This document shows, piece by piece, positions 1 through 7,841 of a DNA stretch of 11,744 nucleotides (its first letter is position 1; every line of letters begins with the position of its first letter). Source of the stretch: JBOGED01 sp050743625 (GTDB lineage: Bacteria > Actinomycetota > Nitriliruptoria > Euzebyales > Egibacteraceae). The translations under genes were made by a program, and so were the position numbers. The notes beneath the pieces were generated by a model. That model had not been told where the DNA came from. It worked only from the letters and a program-made list of their open reading frames with translations, and searched no databases. Where the stretch lies: NCBI GenBank assembly GCA_050743625.1, contig JBOGED010000010.1, positions 1-11,744 of the forward strand, read 5' to 3'.

Positions 1-2
1 TC

Positions 3-152
3 GCCGCGCAGTTCCGCGGCATCGCCCCCCAAGCGCTGCCCGCCACGCTCGTGCTCGACGCCCAACACCGCGTCGCCGTCCAGCACTTCGGCGCGGTCAC
101 CTCCGGCGAGCTGCGCAGCTACCTCGACGCCGTCCTCCGCGAACCGGCCTAG
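3..152 (+). CDS. Thioredoxin-like (TlpA/ResA-type) protein, C-terminal 49 residues, 5' end outside the window
   Basis: An open frame enters from the left edge and ends at TAG 150-152. The visible residues contain LPATLVLDAQHRVAVQHFGA followed by a helix with SGELRSYLDAVLRE. This matches the end of the thioredoxin fold in TlpA/ResA-type thiol-disulfide oxidoreductases: the cis-Pro strand (LPATLVLD), the next strand carrying the turn AQHR, then hxGxxxxxEL and the last amphipathic helix. The CxxC active site would lie upstream, outside the window, so redox activity cannot be judged. The family is usually exported or membrane-anchored and acts in cytochrome c maturation or extracytoplasmic redox control. 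No terminator with a T-run follows the stop. The frame assignment is firm, while the family call rests on about 45 residues. Confidence 0.7.
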   Translation, partial: AAQFRGIAPQALPATLVLDAQHRVAVQHFGAVTSGELRSYLDAVLREPA

Positions 153-260
153 CTGCCTATTTTGCGCGCCTCCTACGAGTGGCGCCGCATAACCCTTGGC
201 GCCCGCATGAGGATTGTGGGATCCTGTGGGGGGCGGCGGCGGATGAGGTGACGCAGGGTC
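153..260. other. Upstream region of the osmoprotectant transporter operon
   Basis: This 108-bp gap separates the thioredoxin-like gene from the first permease. It must carry the operon's promoter unless the operon is read through from upstream. I see no convincing -35/-10 pair. Two GGCGCC palindromes lie within the stretch around 181-204. A purine-rich GATGAGGTGA at 242-251 is the best ribosome-binding candidate for the ATG at 261, though its spacing is long. Confidence 0.4.
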
Positions 261-908
261 ATGTTCTTTCAGTACCTGCAGAGGAACTGGGACGACGTCC
301 TCGAACTTATGCTGGAGCATGCGGTCGTCGTTGCGGTCTCAATCGTGATCGCGGGGGTGGTCGGGGTCGGGCTTGGTGTGCTTACCTACCGTTCCCGTGC
401 CGCGCGAGAGGTGGCGCTTCGCGTTGCCAGCGTGGTGCTCACCATCCCTTCGTTGGCGCTGTACGCCTTGCTCGTCTCCATCCCGTTCCTTGGCATCGGG
501 CCTAAGCCGGTCGTCCTGGCGCTCAGCCTCTACGCGCTGCTGCCGATCGTCCGCAACACGGTCACGGGATTGCTCGGTGTCGATTCCGCCATTGTCGAAT
601 CCGCGCAGGGCATGGGTATGAGCCGTTGGCAGAGGATCCTCCGCATCGAGTTGCCGCTTGCCTGGCCGGTGATCATCACTGGCATCAGGGTGTCGACGCT
701 GATCATCATCGGCATCGCTACCCTCGGGGCGATCATCAACGGCCCTGGGCTCGGTGAGTTGGTGTTCCGCGGGCTCAGCAGCGCGAATAGCCCGTTTGCG
801 CTCGACTTCGCGCTCGCCGGACTCCTCGGGGCGGTCGTCTTGGGCGCTGCGTTCGACGGGTTCTTCTTTTTGATCTCCCGGCTCACCACGTCGAGAGGTG
901 TCCAGTGA
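261..908 (+). CDS. opuCB: Osmoprotectant (glycine betaine/choline/carnitine) ABC transporter permease, OpuCB/OpuBB type
   Basis: This 215-residue inner-membrane subunit forms part of the channel that moves a quaternary-ammonium compatible solute into the cell. Several hydrophobic helices are visible, roughly at residues 18-42, 52-76, 81-98, 136-160 and 183-207. The cytoplasmic EAA loop that docks on the ATPase is clear at about 113-134 (ESAQGMGMSRWQRILRIELP). The size fits the short 210-220 residue OpuCB/OpuBB permeases rather than the longer ProW type. The first Met at 261 is chosen because the protein then begins with the usual short amphipathic helix. The stop overlaps the start of the ATPase gene (GTGA), a sign of translational coupling. 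Substrate specificity cannot be read from the permease. Confidence 0.9.
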   Translation: MFFQYLQRNWDDVLELMLEHAVVVAVSIVIAGVVGVGLGVLTYRSRAAREVALRVASVVLTIPSLALYALLVSIPFLGIGPKPVVLALSLYALLPIVRNTVTGLLGVDSAIVESAQGMGMSRWQRILRIELPLAWPVIITGIRVSTLIIIGIATLGAIINGPGLGELVFRGLSSANSPFALDFALAGLLGAVVLGAAFDGFFFLISRLTTSRGVQ

Positions 909-2083
909 CCGAGCCAATGATCCGCCTCGAGCGCCTCACAAAGCGTTTCCCTGGTCAAGCCGAACCGGCCGTCGAGGATCTGACCATGCAGATCCCAGAG
1001 GGCGAGATCGTCGTGCTCGTCGGGCCCTCCGGTTGTGGGAAGACCACGACGATGAAGCTCGTCAACCGCATCATCGAACCGACGTCGGGGCGGATCTTCC
1101 TGGAGGGGACTGACGTCACAAGGTCGGACCCGGACCAGCTGCGGCGGCGGATCGGGTATGTCATTCAACAGATCGGGCTGTTCCCCCACATGACGATCGC
1201 CGGCAACATCGCGACCGTGCCACGGATGCTCAAGTGGAAGGAGGAGCGGATCCGGGACCGGGTCGACGAGCTCCTCGACATGGTCGGCATGGAGCCTGCG
1301 CGCTACCGCGACCGCTACCCGAAGGAGCTGTCCGGCGGGCAGCGCCAACGAGTGGGCGTCGCGCGGGCGCTCGCCGCCGATCCTCCGGTCATGCTCATGG
1401 ACGAGCCCTTCGGTGCGATCGACCCGATCACCCGGGAGCGGCTCCAGAACGAGTTTCTCCGGGTGCAGGAGGAGATTCGCAAGACCATCATCTTCGTCAC
1501 ACACGACATCGACGAGGCCATCAAGATGGGCGACCGCATCGCGATCCTTCGTGAGCGTGCCCATATCGCGCAGTACGACACGCCCGAACGCATCTTGTCC
1601 GCGCCGGCCGATGGCTTCGTCTCAGACTTCATCGGCGCCGGCGCGTCGCTGAAGCGCCTCAACCTCGCACGCGTCCGCGACTACGAGCTGGCTGAGTGGC
1701 CTACCGGTCGACGCGACGAGGATCGTGAAGAGCTGCTGGCAAGACTCCGCGGCTCCGACAAGGGTTGTCTCTTGCTGCTCGATGACCACGGGCGGCCGGT
1801 CCGCTGGCTGCAGGGCACGCACCTTCGCCAGCACGGCCCGCTCGAGCGGGTCGGGCTCCCGGTGACGTCAGTCGCGCCGCAGGCCACGCTCGCCGACGCG
1901 CTGAACGAGCTGGTGACCTCCCGGGTGGGCACCGTCGCGGTCGTGGACGGCAGCGGCGTCTACCGGGGCACGGTCGACATGAGCGTGGTGATGGCAGCCG
2001 CGGAGACGATGCGGCGAGCCGCGCGTGACGAGTCCCGCGCAGGGCTGGAGTCCGGCGACGACGCCGAGCAGGCGACCACGTAG
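905..2083 (+). CDS. opuCA: Osmoprotectant ABC transporter ATP-binding protein with C-terminal CBS region, OpuCA type
   Basis: This 392-residue ATPase energises the betaine-type importer. It has Walker A GPSGCGKT at residues 40-47, a Q-loop with QQ at 88-89, the ABC signature LSGGQ at 142-146, Walker B VMLMDE at 162-167 and the switch His at 200 (VTHDIDEA). After the nucleotide-binding domain, a C-terminal extension from about residue 280 holds one recognisable CBS unit (about 310-372: VTSVAPQATLADALNEL, then GTVAVVDGSGVYRGTVDM) and a more degenerate one before it. In OpuA/OpuC relatives tandem CBS domains sense ionic strength or cyclic dinucleotides and gate transport. That role is inferred here. 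The GTG start at 905 overlaps the permease stop by 4 bp and gives the expected N-terminus (IRLERLTKRFPG). Confidence 0.92.
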   Translation: MTEPMIRLERLTKRFPGQAEPAVEDLTMQIPEGEIVVLVGPSGCGKTTTMKLVNRIIEPTSGRIFLEGTDVTRSDPDQLRRRIGYVIQQIGLFPHMTIAGNIATVPRMLKWKEERIRDRVDELLDMVGMEPARYRDRYPKELSGGQRQRVGVARALAADPPVMLMDEPFGAIDPITRERLQNEFLRVQEEIRKTIIFVTHDIDEAIKMGDRIAILRERAHIAQYDTPERILSAPADGFVSDFIGAGASLKRLNLARVRDYELAEWPTGRRDEDREELLARLRGSDKGCLLLLDDHGRPVRWLQGTHLRQHGPLERVGLPVTSVAPQATLADALNELVTSRVGTVAVVDGSGVYRGTVDMSVVMAAAETMRRAARDESRAGLESGDDAEQATT

Positions 2084-2095
2084 ATCGGAGTACCC

Positions 2096-2857
2096 ATGTC
2101 AAAGGCGAGCGTCGCCGCCCGCCGTCCCACCTCAGGGAGCGGGCTCCGGCGATATCTCGCGATGCCAGCCTTCCTCGTGGCGGTGTGTGTCGCCCTGTCC
2201 CTCTTTCTCAGCAACCGGGAGCTCGACAACATCGAGTCACAGCGCCTCAACGCTGAGTACATCGCCGACAGCGTCGTACGGCATCTGTATCTCGTCGCCG
2301 TATCGACCGTGCTGGTGATCCTGATCGCCATACCGTTGGGGATCCTGTTGACACGGCCTTTCGCGCGCCGGCTGATCCCCATCCTCGTGACTATCGCGAA
2401 CACCGGCCAGGCGATCCCCTCAGTGGGAGTCATCATCCTGCTCGGGCTCACCCTCGGCTTCGGCCCGCGCTACGCGATCGCCGCGCTTGTGCTGTACGCC
2501 TTCCTACCGGTACTACGCAATACGATGGTGGGGCTCCAGCAGGTGGACGCGGCGGTGATCGAGGCGGGCAGGGGCATGGGTATGAGCAAGCGTGCTGTGC
2601 TGGCGAGGATCGAGCTTCCATTGGCCGTCCCGGTCGTGCTCGCCGGCGTGAGAACGGCGCTCGTGATCAACGTCGGTACCGCCGCCATCGCGACGCTCAC
2701 CGCTGCGGGTGGGCTCGGCGACATCATCTACCAGGGGTTGATTACGAGCCGGACGGTCGTGATCGTGGCAGGGGGAATCATGACCGCCGTGCTCGCGCTG
2801 CTCGTCGACTACGTCGCCGGGATCGCCGAGGAGCTCCTCCGCCCCCGCGGCCTCTAA
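2096..2857 (+). CDS. opuCD: Second osmoprotectant ABC transporter permease, OpuCD/OpuBD type
   Basis: This 253-residue membrane protein is homologous to the first permease and completes a heterodimeric channel. It has an N-terminal anchor helix at about residues 20-38, then helices at about 66-85, 95-120, 125-142, 175-200 and 220-243. Its EAA loop lies at about 156-178 (EAGRGMGMSKRAVLARIELP), nearly identical in spacing and sequence to the loop in the first permease, so the two probably arose by duplication. The longer N-terminus, with an extra helix and an acidic periplasmic segment before the core, distinguishes it. A good ribosome-binding site (GGAG at 2087-2090, 5 nt before ATG) fixes the start 12 bp after the ATPase stop. 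Confidence 0.9.
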   Translation: MSKASVAARRPTSGSGLRRYLAMPAFLVAVCVALSLFLSNRELDNIESQRLNAEYIADSVVRHLYLVAVSTVLVILIAIPLGILLTRPFARRLIPILVTIANTGQAIPSVGVIILLGLTLGFGPRYAIAALVLYAFLPVLRNTMVGLQQVDAAVIEAGRGMGMSKRAVLARIELPLAVPVVLAGVRTALVINVGTAAIATLTAAGGLGDIIYQGLITSRTVVIVAGGIMTAVLALLVDYVAGIAEELLRPRGL

Positions 2858-2884
2858 CCAGGCAAGACGAGAGAAGGAACGAGA

Positions 2885-3853
2885 ATGGATCAACGTCGGG
2901 CCGCGGGCCGTCTGCTCGCATTGCTGTCTGTCCTCTCAATGCTCCTTGCCGCATGTGGCGGCGGCGGTCCCAGCGGCACGAGTGCTGGCGGCGGGGACGC
3001 GGTGGCGGGAAGCATCGATCTCTCGGGAGCGCAAGTCACGGTCGCCTCGAAGGAGTTCACCGAGCAGCAGATCGTCGGGAAGATGGCCGTCCTCGCGTTG
3101 CAGGCGGCTGGCGCGACCGTCACCGACCAGACAGGGTTGTCGGGCACGCTGGTCGTGCGTGAAGCCCTCGATTCCGGTCAGATCAGCATGTACTGGGAGT
3201 ACACGGGGACAGGCTGGATCAACATTCTTCAGCGGGACGAGTTGCTCGAGAGCTCCGATGCGTACTTTCAAGAGGTCAAGGCGGCAGATGCCGAGAACGG
3301 CGTCGTGTGGCTGGCGCCGTCGGAGGTGAACAACACGTACGCGTTCTTCGTCGGGCCGAATGCCGACCTCGGCGTCGCGACCATCTCCGACCTCGCGGCA
3401 CTCGCCGGCAGCGATCCGTCTCGGGTGACGCTGTGCGCGGCGACGGAGTTCGTCGCCCGGCCAGACGGCTTGCCAGGCGTGACGCAGGCGTACGGCTTCG
3501 AGTTCTCGAGAGTGAGCGAGCTTGACCTCAACCTCGCGATCCGTGCGGCGATCGAAGGGCAGCAGTGCACGGTCGGCGAGATCTTCCAGACCGACCCGCA
3601 GATCCCCGCGAACAACCTCACCCTACTCGAGGACGACCAACAATTTTTTCCCGCGTACAACCTCGCAATGACGATGCGGCAGGAGATCTACGACGCGAAC
3701 GCGCAAAGCTACGAGCAGTTGTTCGGCGCCATCAGCGCGTTGCTCGACAACGAGACGATGATCGAGCTGAATGGTCGTGCGGACCTCCAAGGGGACAGTT
3801 ATGAGGATATCGCGCGGGATTTCCTCGTGGAGAATGGCATCATCAGCGGCTAA
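2885..3853 (+). CDS. opuCC: Osmoprotectant ABC transporter substrate-binding lipoprotein, OpuCC/OpuBC type
   Basis: This 322-residue extracellular receptor delivers ligand to the permease pair. It has a lipoprotein signal peptide (RR near the start, hydrophobic core 9-21) with lipobox LLAAC, so Cys24 should be lipidated. A Gly/Ser-rich linker to about residue 43 follows. The mature domain opens with the family hallmark VTVASKEFTEQ (51-61) and has the second hallmark WEYTGTGW at about 104-111, both typical of the OpuAC-type fold that binds glycine betaine, choline or carnitine through aromatic and acidic residues. AAGGA at 2874-2878 precedes the ATG by 6 nt. It is the last transporter gene of the operon, and its stop codon overlaps the following hydrolase start. 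Confidence 0.9.
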   Translation: MDQRRAAGRLLALLSVLSMLLAACGGGGPSGTSAGGGDAVAGSIDLSGAQVTVASKEFTEQQIVGKMAVLALQAAGATVTDQTGLSGTLVVREALDSGQISMYWEYTGTGWINILQRDELLESSDAYFQEVKAADAENGVVWLAPSEVNNTYAFFVGPNADLGVATISDLAALAGSDPSRVTLCAATEFVARPDGLPGVTQAYGFEFSRVSELDLNLAIRAAIEGQQCTVGEIFQTDPQIPANNLTLLEDDQQFFPAYNLAMTMRQEIYDANAQSYEQLFGAISALLDNETMIELNGRADLQGDSYEDIARDFLVENGIISG

Positions 3854-4695
3854 TGAAGATCACGCTTGCCCAGGTGGCTCCCTGCCTGGGCGACATCAAC
3901 GCCAACGTCAAACAGGCTGACCGGGTGATCGCCCGAGCGGTTACCGACGGCAGCGATCTTGTCGTGTTTCCCGAGCTGAGCCTCAGCGGCTACTCGCTCG
4001 GTGTCGTAAGCGACGATGTAGCGATCGAGGCGGCCGATCCCCGGCTGCTATCGTTGGCGGACCAGGCCGGCCCGCGGGGACTGCTTTTGGGCTTTCCCGA
4101 GAGCGGTGTCGGCGTGCACGTCTACAACAGCGCGGCGTTCTACGAGGGCGGCGGGCTCGTGCACGTCCACCGCAAGCTCTACCTGCCGACCTACGGCCCT
4201 TTCGAAGAGCGCAAACACTTCACCCCAGGCGCGTCGATGCGCGCCTACCCCACCCGCCACGGACGGATCGCGACACTGACCTGCAACGACGCCTGGCAGC
4301 CCCAGCTTGCGTTCGTCGCCGTCCAAGACGGGGCGCGCATCCTGCTCATGCCCACGAACAGCGCGCAAAGCACCTTCCCGCGCCGCTACGACTCGCACAC
4401 CTACTGGCAAGACATCACCCGCTTCTACGCCCGCATGTTCGAGTGCTACGTCGTGTTCGTGAACCGGGTCGGAACCGAGAACGAGATGGCGTTCTGGGGC
4501 GGGTCGCACGTCGTCGACCCATGGGGCGAGACGATCGCGCAGCTCGCGCTGGCTGCCGATGAGGTGCGCACGGTCGAGATCGACCTCGCCAACGTGCGCC
4601 TCCGCCGCCGTGAGGTGCCGCTCGTCAAGGAGGCGCGGCTCGCGGTCTTGCAGCGTGAGCTCCAGCGCCTCATCGAAGAAGGCGGCGACCTGTGA
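3853..4695 (+). CDS. Nitrilase-superfamily carbon-nitrogen hydrolase (amidase, NAD-synthetase glutaminase-like)
   Basis: This 280-residue cytoplasmic enzyme should hydrolyse a C-N bond (amide, nitrile or carbamoyl) and release ammonia. The catalytic Glu-Lys-Cys triad is visible: E41 in FPELSLSGY, K108 in HRKLYLPTYGPFEE and C144 in TLTCNDAW. E118 or E119 is the likely second structural glutamate. The loop LPTYGPFEERKHF resembles the glutaminase domain of glutamine-dependent NAD synthetase, but the synthetase domain is absent, so it is a stand-alone hydrolase. The ATG at 3853 shares a base with the TAA of the receptor gene (TAATG), indicating coupled translation with the transporter. That context suggests it acts on the imported compound or a derivative. 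The natural substrate cannot be told from sequence. Confidence 0.85.
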   Translation: MKITLAQVAPCLGDINANVKQADRVIARAVTDGSDLVVFPELSLSGYSLGVVSDDVAIEAADPRLLSLADQAGPRGLLLGFPESGVGVHVYNSAAFYEGGGLVHVHRKLYLPTYGPFEERKHFTPGASMRAYPTRHGRIATLTCNDAWQPQLAFVAVQDGARILLMPTNSAQSTFPRRYDSHTYWQDITRFYARMFECYVVFVNRVGTENEMAFWGGSHVVDPWGETIAQLALAADEVRTVEIDLANVRLRRREVPLVKEARLAVLQRELQRLIEEGGDL

Positions 4696-4699
4696 ACAT

Positions 4700-4731
4700 G
4701 CAGCATTTGCGCGCCCACGCGCAAATGCTGC
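4700..4731. terminator. Perfect 14-bp hairpin between convergent genes, candidate bidirectional terminator
   Basis: GCAGCATTTGCGCG at 4700-4713 is exactly complementary to 4718-4731, leaving a CCCA loop. It begins 5 nt after the hydrolase stop and lies between two convergent genes, so it can serve both strands. No T-run follows on either side. It is therefore an I-shaped, U-less terminator of the kind common in actinobacteria, or an RNA-stabilising 3' hairpin. Confidence 0.6.
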
Positions 4732-4775
4732 CAGCTACTGGCCGATCCGTGGGGATGCCCGCTGCTGGACCCCTA

Positions 4776-4800
4776 GAAATTGCGCGTTGGCGCGCATTTC
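4776..4800. terminator. Second hairpin, related to the first, before the MmgE/PrpD stop
   Basis: GAAATTGCGCG at 4776-4786 pairs with CGCGCATTTC at 4791-4800, forming 10 bp with one bulged T and a TTGG loop. The core (ATT-GCGCG / CGCGC-A-T) resembles the hairpin at 4700-4731. It lies 35 bp beyond the stop of the - strand MmgE/PrpD gene and probably ends its transcript. The stretch 4732-4775 between the hairpins holds nothing I recognise. Confidence 0.45.
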
Positions 4801-4834
4801 CTGGTGGCTTCAGGCGAAGGCCCGGGTCCGCATC

Positions 4835-6220
4835 TCAGGCGGGCTCCAGGATGTTGGCGAGGAGCCGCGCTGGGTCGCCACCGTGCTCGAGGGCCGCGGT
4901 TTCGACCTCGAGGCGGTCGCTGCGCGCCAGCCCGAGCAGAGGCCTGGCGAGGTCGCGGAACTTGTCCGTCAGCTCCTGATCGGTCAACGGTGTCGATGGG
5001 TCGCCCCTGCGTGATGTTGCCTCCGCCACCAGTTGGCGGCCGTCGGCGAGCTGCAGGGAGACCTGCGCGCAGTACTCCTGTGACGCGGATGCGCGCGCCT
5101 CGTACGCGGCCGACTCGCGGATCATGATCACGTCGCTGAGCCGCAGGATGGCGCCGTCCTCCAATGCGTCCGCGGCCAGCTCCCGCGATCCGACCACTCC
5201 GCGGGCAAGCGCGGCAGCCACGGTGAACGGAAGGCTGTACTGGGCTTCCTCCGTGGTACGGGGGCGCCGCGTGGCCAGCCGGACCGCCTGGTGGAACGTC
5301 ACGATCTCAGCCCCCGCAATAGCCCCCTCCGCCTCGAGGTCGTGGCGGTCACGGAGCATGAGCGCCGCGTCGATCGCCGGGTGGGCCCAGCGGCAGACGG
5401 GGTAGGGCTTGAAGTACTGCTCGAGCGTGCGCCAGCGCGTACCGAGATCGTCCCAGAGCGACCGCACGAGATTACCGGGATCTTCTACCGTGGCCGCGGG
5501 GGCGCCGGTGAAGCCGTCAGCGGCGAGCAGCACCGCGCTTACGCCGACCATCGCGCCCCACCCAGAACCGTCTTTGACCATCGTGGGATGGTCGATGCAC
5601 CGCATCATCGGGCTCCGGGGTCCATGGTAGTCGGCGATGCCGAGCGCGTGGCGGGTCTCAGCCTCGCCCAACCGCAGCAACCTCGCTCCGACCGCGGCGC
5701 AACCCAGCGCGTTCCAAGCCCCTGAGCTGTGGTAGTCGGCGGCCGTCGCGTGCAGGGCGATACCGGCCCGGAGCGCGATCTCGTACCCGACCACCAAGGT
5801 GGTCAGCAACTGCGGTCCAGAGACGCCAGCGCCAGCGTCGACGAAGGCGAGCAGCGCCGGGAGCACCGCTGCTCCGGCGTGCCCTTTGGCGAGGGGATAC
5901 CCGTCGTGCCCGTCGAGGCTGTCTATGGTCGTGCCCCCAGCCAGCGCGGCGCCCATAGGGCTGACACGGCGCCCGTCAAACAGCATCCGAGCGCCGCCTT
6001 CGCGCGCGGCGAGGTAACGCGCGGCGTGATCACGGATGATGGCCGACACCGGAGTGTGCAGTCCCCCCGCGGCCACTCCGAGGAGATCGAGGAGATGCAA
6101 ACGAGCTTGCGCGAGCACGGAAGACGGCAGGTCCGCGGCTGTCAGGTCGTGGATGAACCCGATCAGCCTTTCGGAATCTTTGCCGGGACGCCCAGGGCTG
6201 GCACTTGGTGTACGAACCAT
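4835..6220 (-). CDS. MmgE/PrpD family protein (2-methylcitrate dehydratase-like)
   Basis: This 461-residue protein has the usual length of the family, which includes PrpD (2-methylcitrate dehydratase), cis-aconitate decarboxylase and less defined dehydratases or isomerases. Family blocks seen in order: an N-terminal helical part with ARLHLLDLLGVAAGG (39-53), KGHAGAAVLPALLA (112-125), SSGAWNALGCAAVGARLL (165-182), GSGWGAMVGVSAVLLAADGF (218-237) and KPYPVCRWAHPAIDA (271-285). The start at 6220 is chosen because GAGAGGA lies 5 nt upstream and the frame before it is not family-like. An upstream Met would add 153 spurious residues. It diverges from the asparagine synthetase gene across 117 bp. The propionate-pathway partners prpB and prpC are absent nearby, so a methylcitrate role is doubtful. 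Confidence 0.88.
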   Translation of the reverse strand: MVRTPSASPGRPGKDSERLIGFIHDLTAADLPSSVLAQARLHLLDLLGVAAGGLHTPVSAIIRDHAARYLAAREGGARMLFDGRRVSPMGAALAGGTTIDSLDGHDGYPLAKGHAGAAVLPALLAFVDAGAGVSGPQLLTTLVVGYEIALRAGIALHATAADYHSSGAWNALGCAAVGARLLRLGEAETRHALGIADYHGPRSPMMRCIDHPTMVKDGSGWGAMVGVSAVLLAADGFTGAPAATVEDPGNLVRSLWDDLGTRWRTLEQYFKPYPVCRWAHPAIDAALMLRDRHDLEAEGAIAGAEIVTFHQAVRLATRRPRTTEEAQYSLPFTVAAALARGVVGSRELAADALEDGAILRLSDVIMIRESAAYEARASASQEYCAQVSLQLADGRQLVAEATSRRGDPSTPLTDQELTDKFRDLARPLLGLARSDRLEVETAALEHGGDPARLLANILEPA

Positions 6221-6337
6221 GGCAATCCTCTCGATCTGGCGACAGCAGCACTGTACCGGTGGAGATCGGGTTTCTGCCGCGGCGCCAGGCGGGTAGATGC
6301 AGGAGGATTGCTCGCTTATCTGGGAGGTCCGCTGAGC
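6221..6337. promoter_or_regulatory. Divergent intergenic region serving MmgE/PrpD (-) and asnB (+)
   Basis: These 117 bp separate two divergent start codons and must contain both promoters. The ribosome-binding sites are clear: GAGAGGA on the - strand (near 6226-6232) and GGGAGG at 6322-6327 on the + strand, with an extra AGGAGG at 6301-6306. I do not see a -35/-10 pair of good quality on either strand. Confidence 0.5.
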
Positions 6338-7831
6338 ATGTGTGGGATTGCTGGGATCTGGGGCCCAACGTGTGCGGAAGCGTTGGAGTCGATGATCAGC
6401 ATGCTCGTGCATCGCGGGCCTGACGCGGCCGGAACGTTCGTCGCTGCCAGCGGCGCCGGGCAGCTCGGGCACCGGCGCCTTTCGATCGTCGACCCCGTCG
6501 GCGGTGACCAGCCGATCCTCGGCAACGACGGCAGCCTTGCCTTGATCGCCAACGGGGAGATCTACAACGCACCCGACCTTCGGCCGTCGATGGCCGAGGA
6601 CCACACGTTCGTCACCGGCAGCGACAGCGAGGTACTCCTGCATCTCTACGAGGATCAGGGGCAAGCGATCGTGGAGCATCTCAACGGGATGTACGCGTTC
6701 GCGATCGCGGACGGCGATGAGCTGTTCCTCGCTCGCGACCCCTTGGGCATCAAGCCCCTCTATTACCGAGAGGAGAGTGATTGCCTGACGTTCGCGTCAG
6801 AGCTCAAGGCGTTTCCGGCCGGCGGCGGGCCGGTGCGCGAGTTCCCGCCTGGCTCACGCTACTCGTCGGGAAGCGGGTTCTCGACCTTCTCATCCATACC
6901 CGACCCGCCTCCCGTCGAGGATACGGTCGAGGCGCACGCCCGAAGGCTGCGGGCGACTCTAGAGGAGGCCGTCGGCAAGCGACTTATGAGCGACGTGCCC
7001 GTCGGCGCGTTCCTCTCCGGCGGGCTTGACAGCAGCCTCATCGCCGCCCTGATGCGCCCGCACGTCAACGAGCTGCACACGTTCTCGGTCGGTGTGGAGG
7101 GCAGCCCCGACCTTGCCGCCGCCCGCCTGGTCTCGCGCCACCTCGGTACCATCCACCACGAGTACACGCTCACCCGCGGCGAGGTCCTCGCGCATCTGGA
7201 ACAGGTGATCTTCGCCCTTGAATCCTTCGACCAAGACCTTGTGCGCAGCGCCATCCCGACGTACTTCACGGCCCGGCTCGCGGCCGAGCACGTGAAGGTG
7301 GTCCTGACAGGCGAGGGCGCCGACGAACTCTTCGCCGGCTACCGCTACCACCGGGAGTTGACCGATCACGCGAGCCTGCATGACGAGCTCCGCCGATCCA
7401 TCGCCGGACTCCACAATGTGAACCTCCAGCGGGTGGACCGCATGACGATGGCGCACTCATTAGAGGGCCGGGTGCCCTTCCTCGATCTGCGAATGATCGA
7501 GGAAGGGCTGGCGATCCCGGCCGGGCTGAAATTGCCGGCTGGCAAGCCGGAGAAATGGATACTGCGCACAGCCGTCGAGGACCTACTGCCGACCGAGGTG
7601 GCGTGGCGCGAGAAGGCCCAGTTCGACGAGGGCAGCGGCACGGTCGATCTGCTCGGCGCGGTGGCCGAGGAGCTCACCGCGGGCTTGGATGTCGATGCCT
7701 ACCGGCAACGCCATCCCGAGATCGGATTGCGATCGCCCGAGGAATGCCGGTACCACGCCATCGCCCTCGATGTTTTCGACCAGCCAGAGCTCATCGTGCG
7801 GAACGTTGGTCGTTGGGCTGGTGCGCGCTGA
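6338..7831 (+). CDS. asnB: Glutamine-hydrolysing asparagine synthetase (AsnB)
   Basis: This 497-residue cytoplasmic enzyme is predicted to make asparagine from aspartate, ATP and glutamine. The N-terminal glutaminase begins MCGIAG, so Cys2 becomes the N-terminal nucleophile, which fixes the start at 6338 although the frame is open far upstream. Other glutaminase residues are visible: RR at 46-47, NGEIYN at 72-77 and D96 in TGSDSE. The synthetase domain has the PPi-loop SGGLDSS (227-233), GEGADELFAGY (325-335) and SLEGRVPFLD (374-383). It is shorter than many AsnB proteins (over 550 residues), mainly in the middle and C-terminus. The glutaminase-synthetase linker (about 160-195) lacks a normal tail. 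AsnB relatives also amidate natural products, so a role other than asparagine supply is possible. Confidence 0.9.
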   Translation: MCGIAGIWGPTCAEALESMISMLVHRGPDAAGTFVAASGAGQLGHRRLSIVDPVGGDQPILGNDGSLALIANGEIYNAPDLRPSMAEDHTFVTGSDSEVLLHLYEDQGQAIVEHLNGMYAFAIADGDELFLARDPLGIKPLYYREESDCLTFASELKAFPAGGGPVREFPPGSRYSSGSGFSTFSSIPDPPPVEDTVEAHARRLRATLEEAVGKRLMSDVPVGAFLSGGLDSSLIAALMRPHVNELHTFSVGVEGSPDLAAARLVSRHLGTIHHEYTLTRGEVLAHLEQVIFALESFDQDLVRSAIPTYFTARLAAEHVKVVLTGEGADELFAGYRYHRELTDHASLHDELRRSIAGLHNVNLQRVDRMTMAHSLEGRVPFLDLRMIEEGLAIPAGLKLPAGKPEKWILRTAVEDLLPTEVAWREKAQFDEGSGTVDLLGAVAEELTAGLDVDAYRQRHPEIGLRSPEECRYHAIALDVFDQPELIVRNVGRWAGAR

Positions 7832-7841
7832 GCGGGAACGA

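Noticed and set aside
161..170. TTTGCGCGCC shared with 4706-4715 as a dispersed repeat
   Set aside because: Ten bases are too few in GC-rich DNA, and the copy at 161 has no matching second arm.
530..1564. Long - strand frame opposite the permease and ATPase genes
   Set aside because: It is an antisense shadow of well-identified genes in GC-rich DNA, rich in Arg, Asp and Pro with no domain.
5729..6337. Upstream extension of the asnB frame by 203 residues
   Set aside because: AsnB needs Cys2 at the N-terminus after Met removal. The extension is the antisense of the MmgE/PrpD gene and has no sensible composition.
6221..6679. N-terminal extension of the MmgE/PrpD reading frame by 153 residues
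   Set aside because: The extension overlaps the asnB coding region, is not family-like, and the Met at 6220 has a strong ribosome-binding site.
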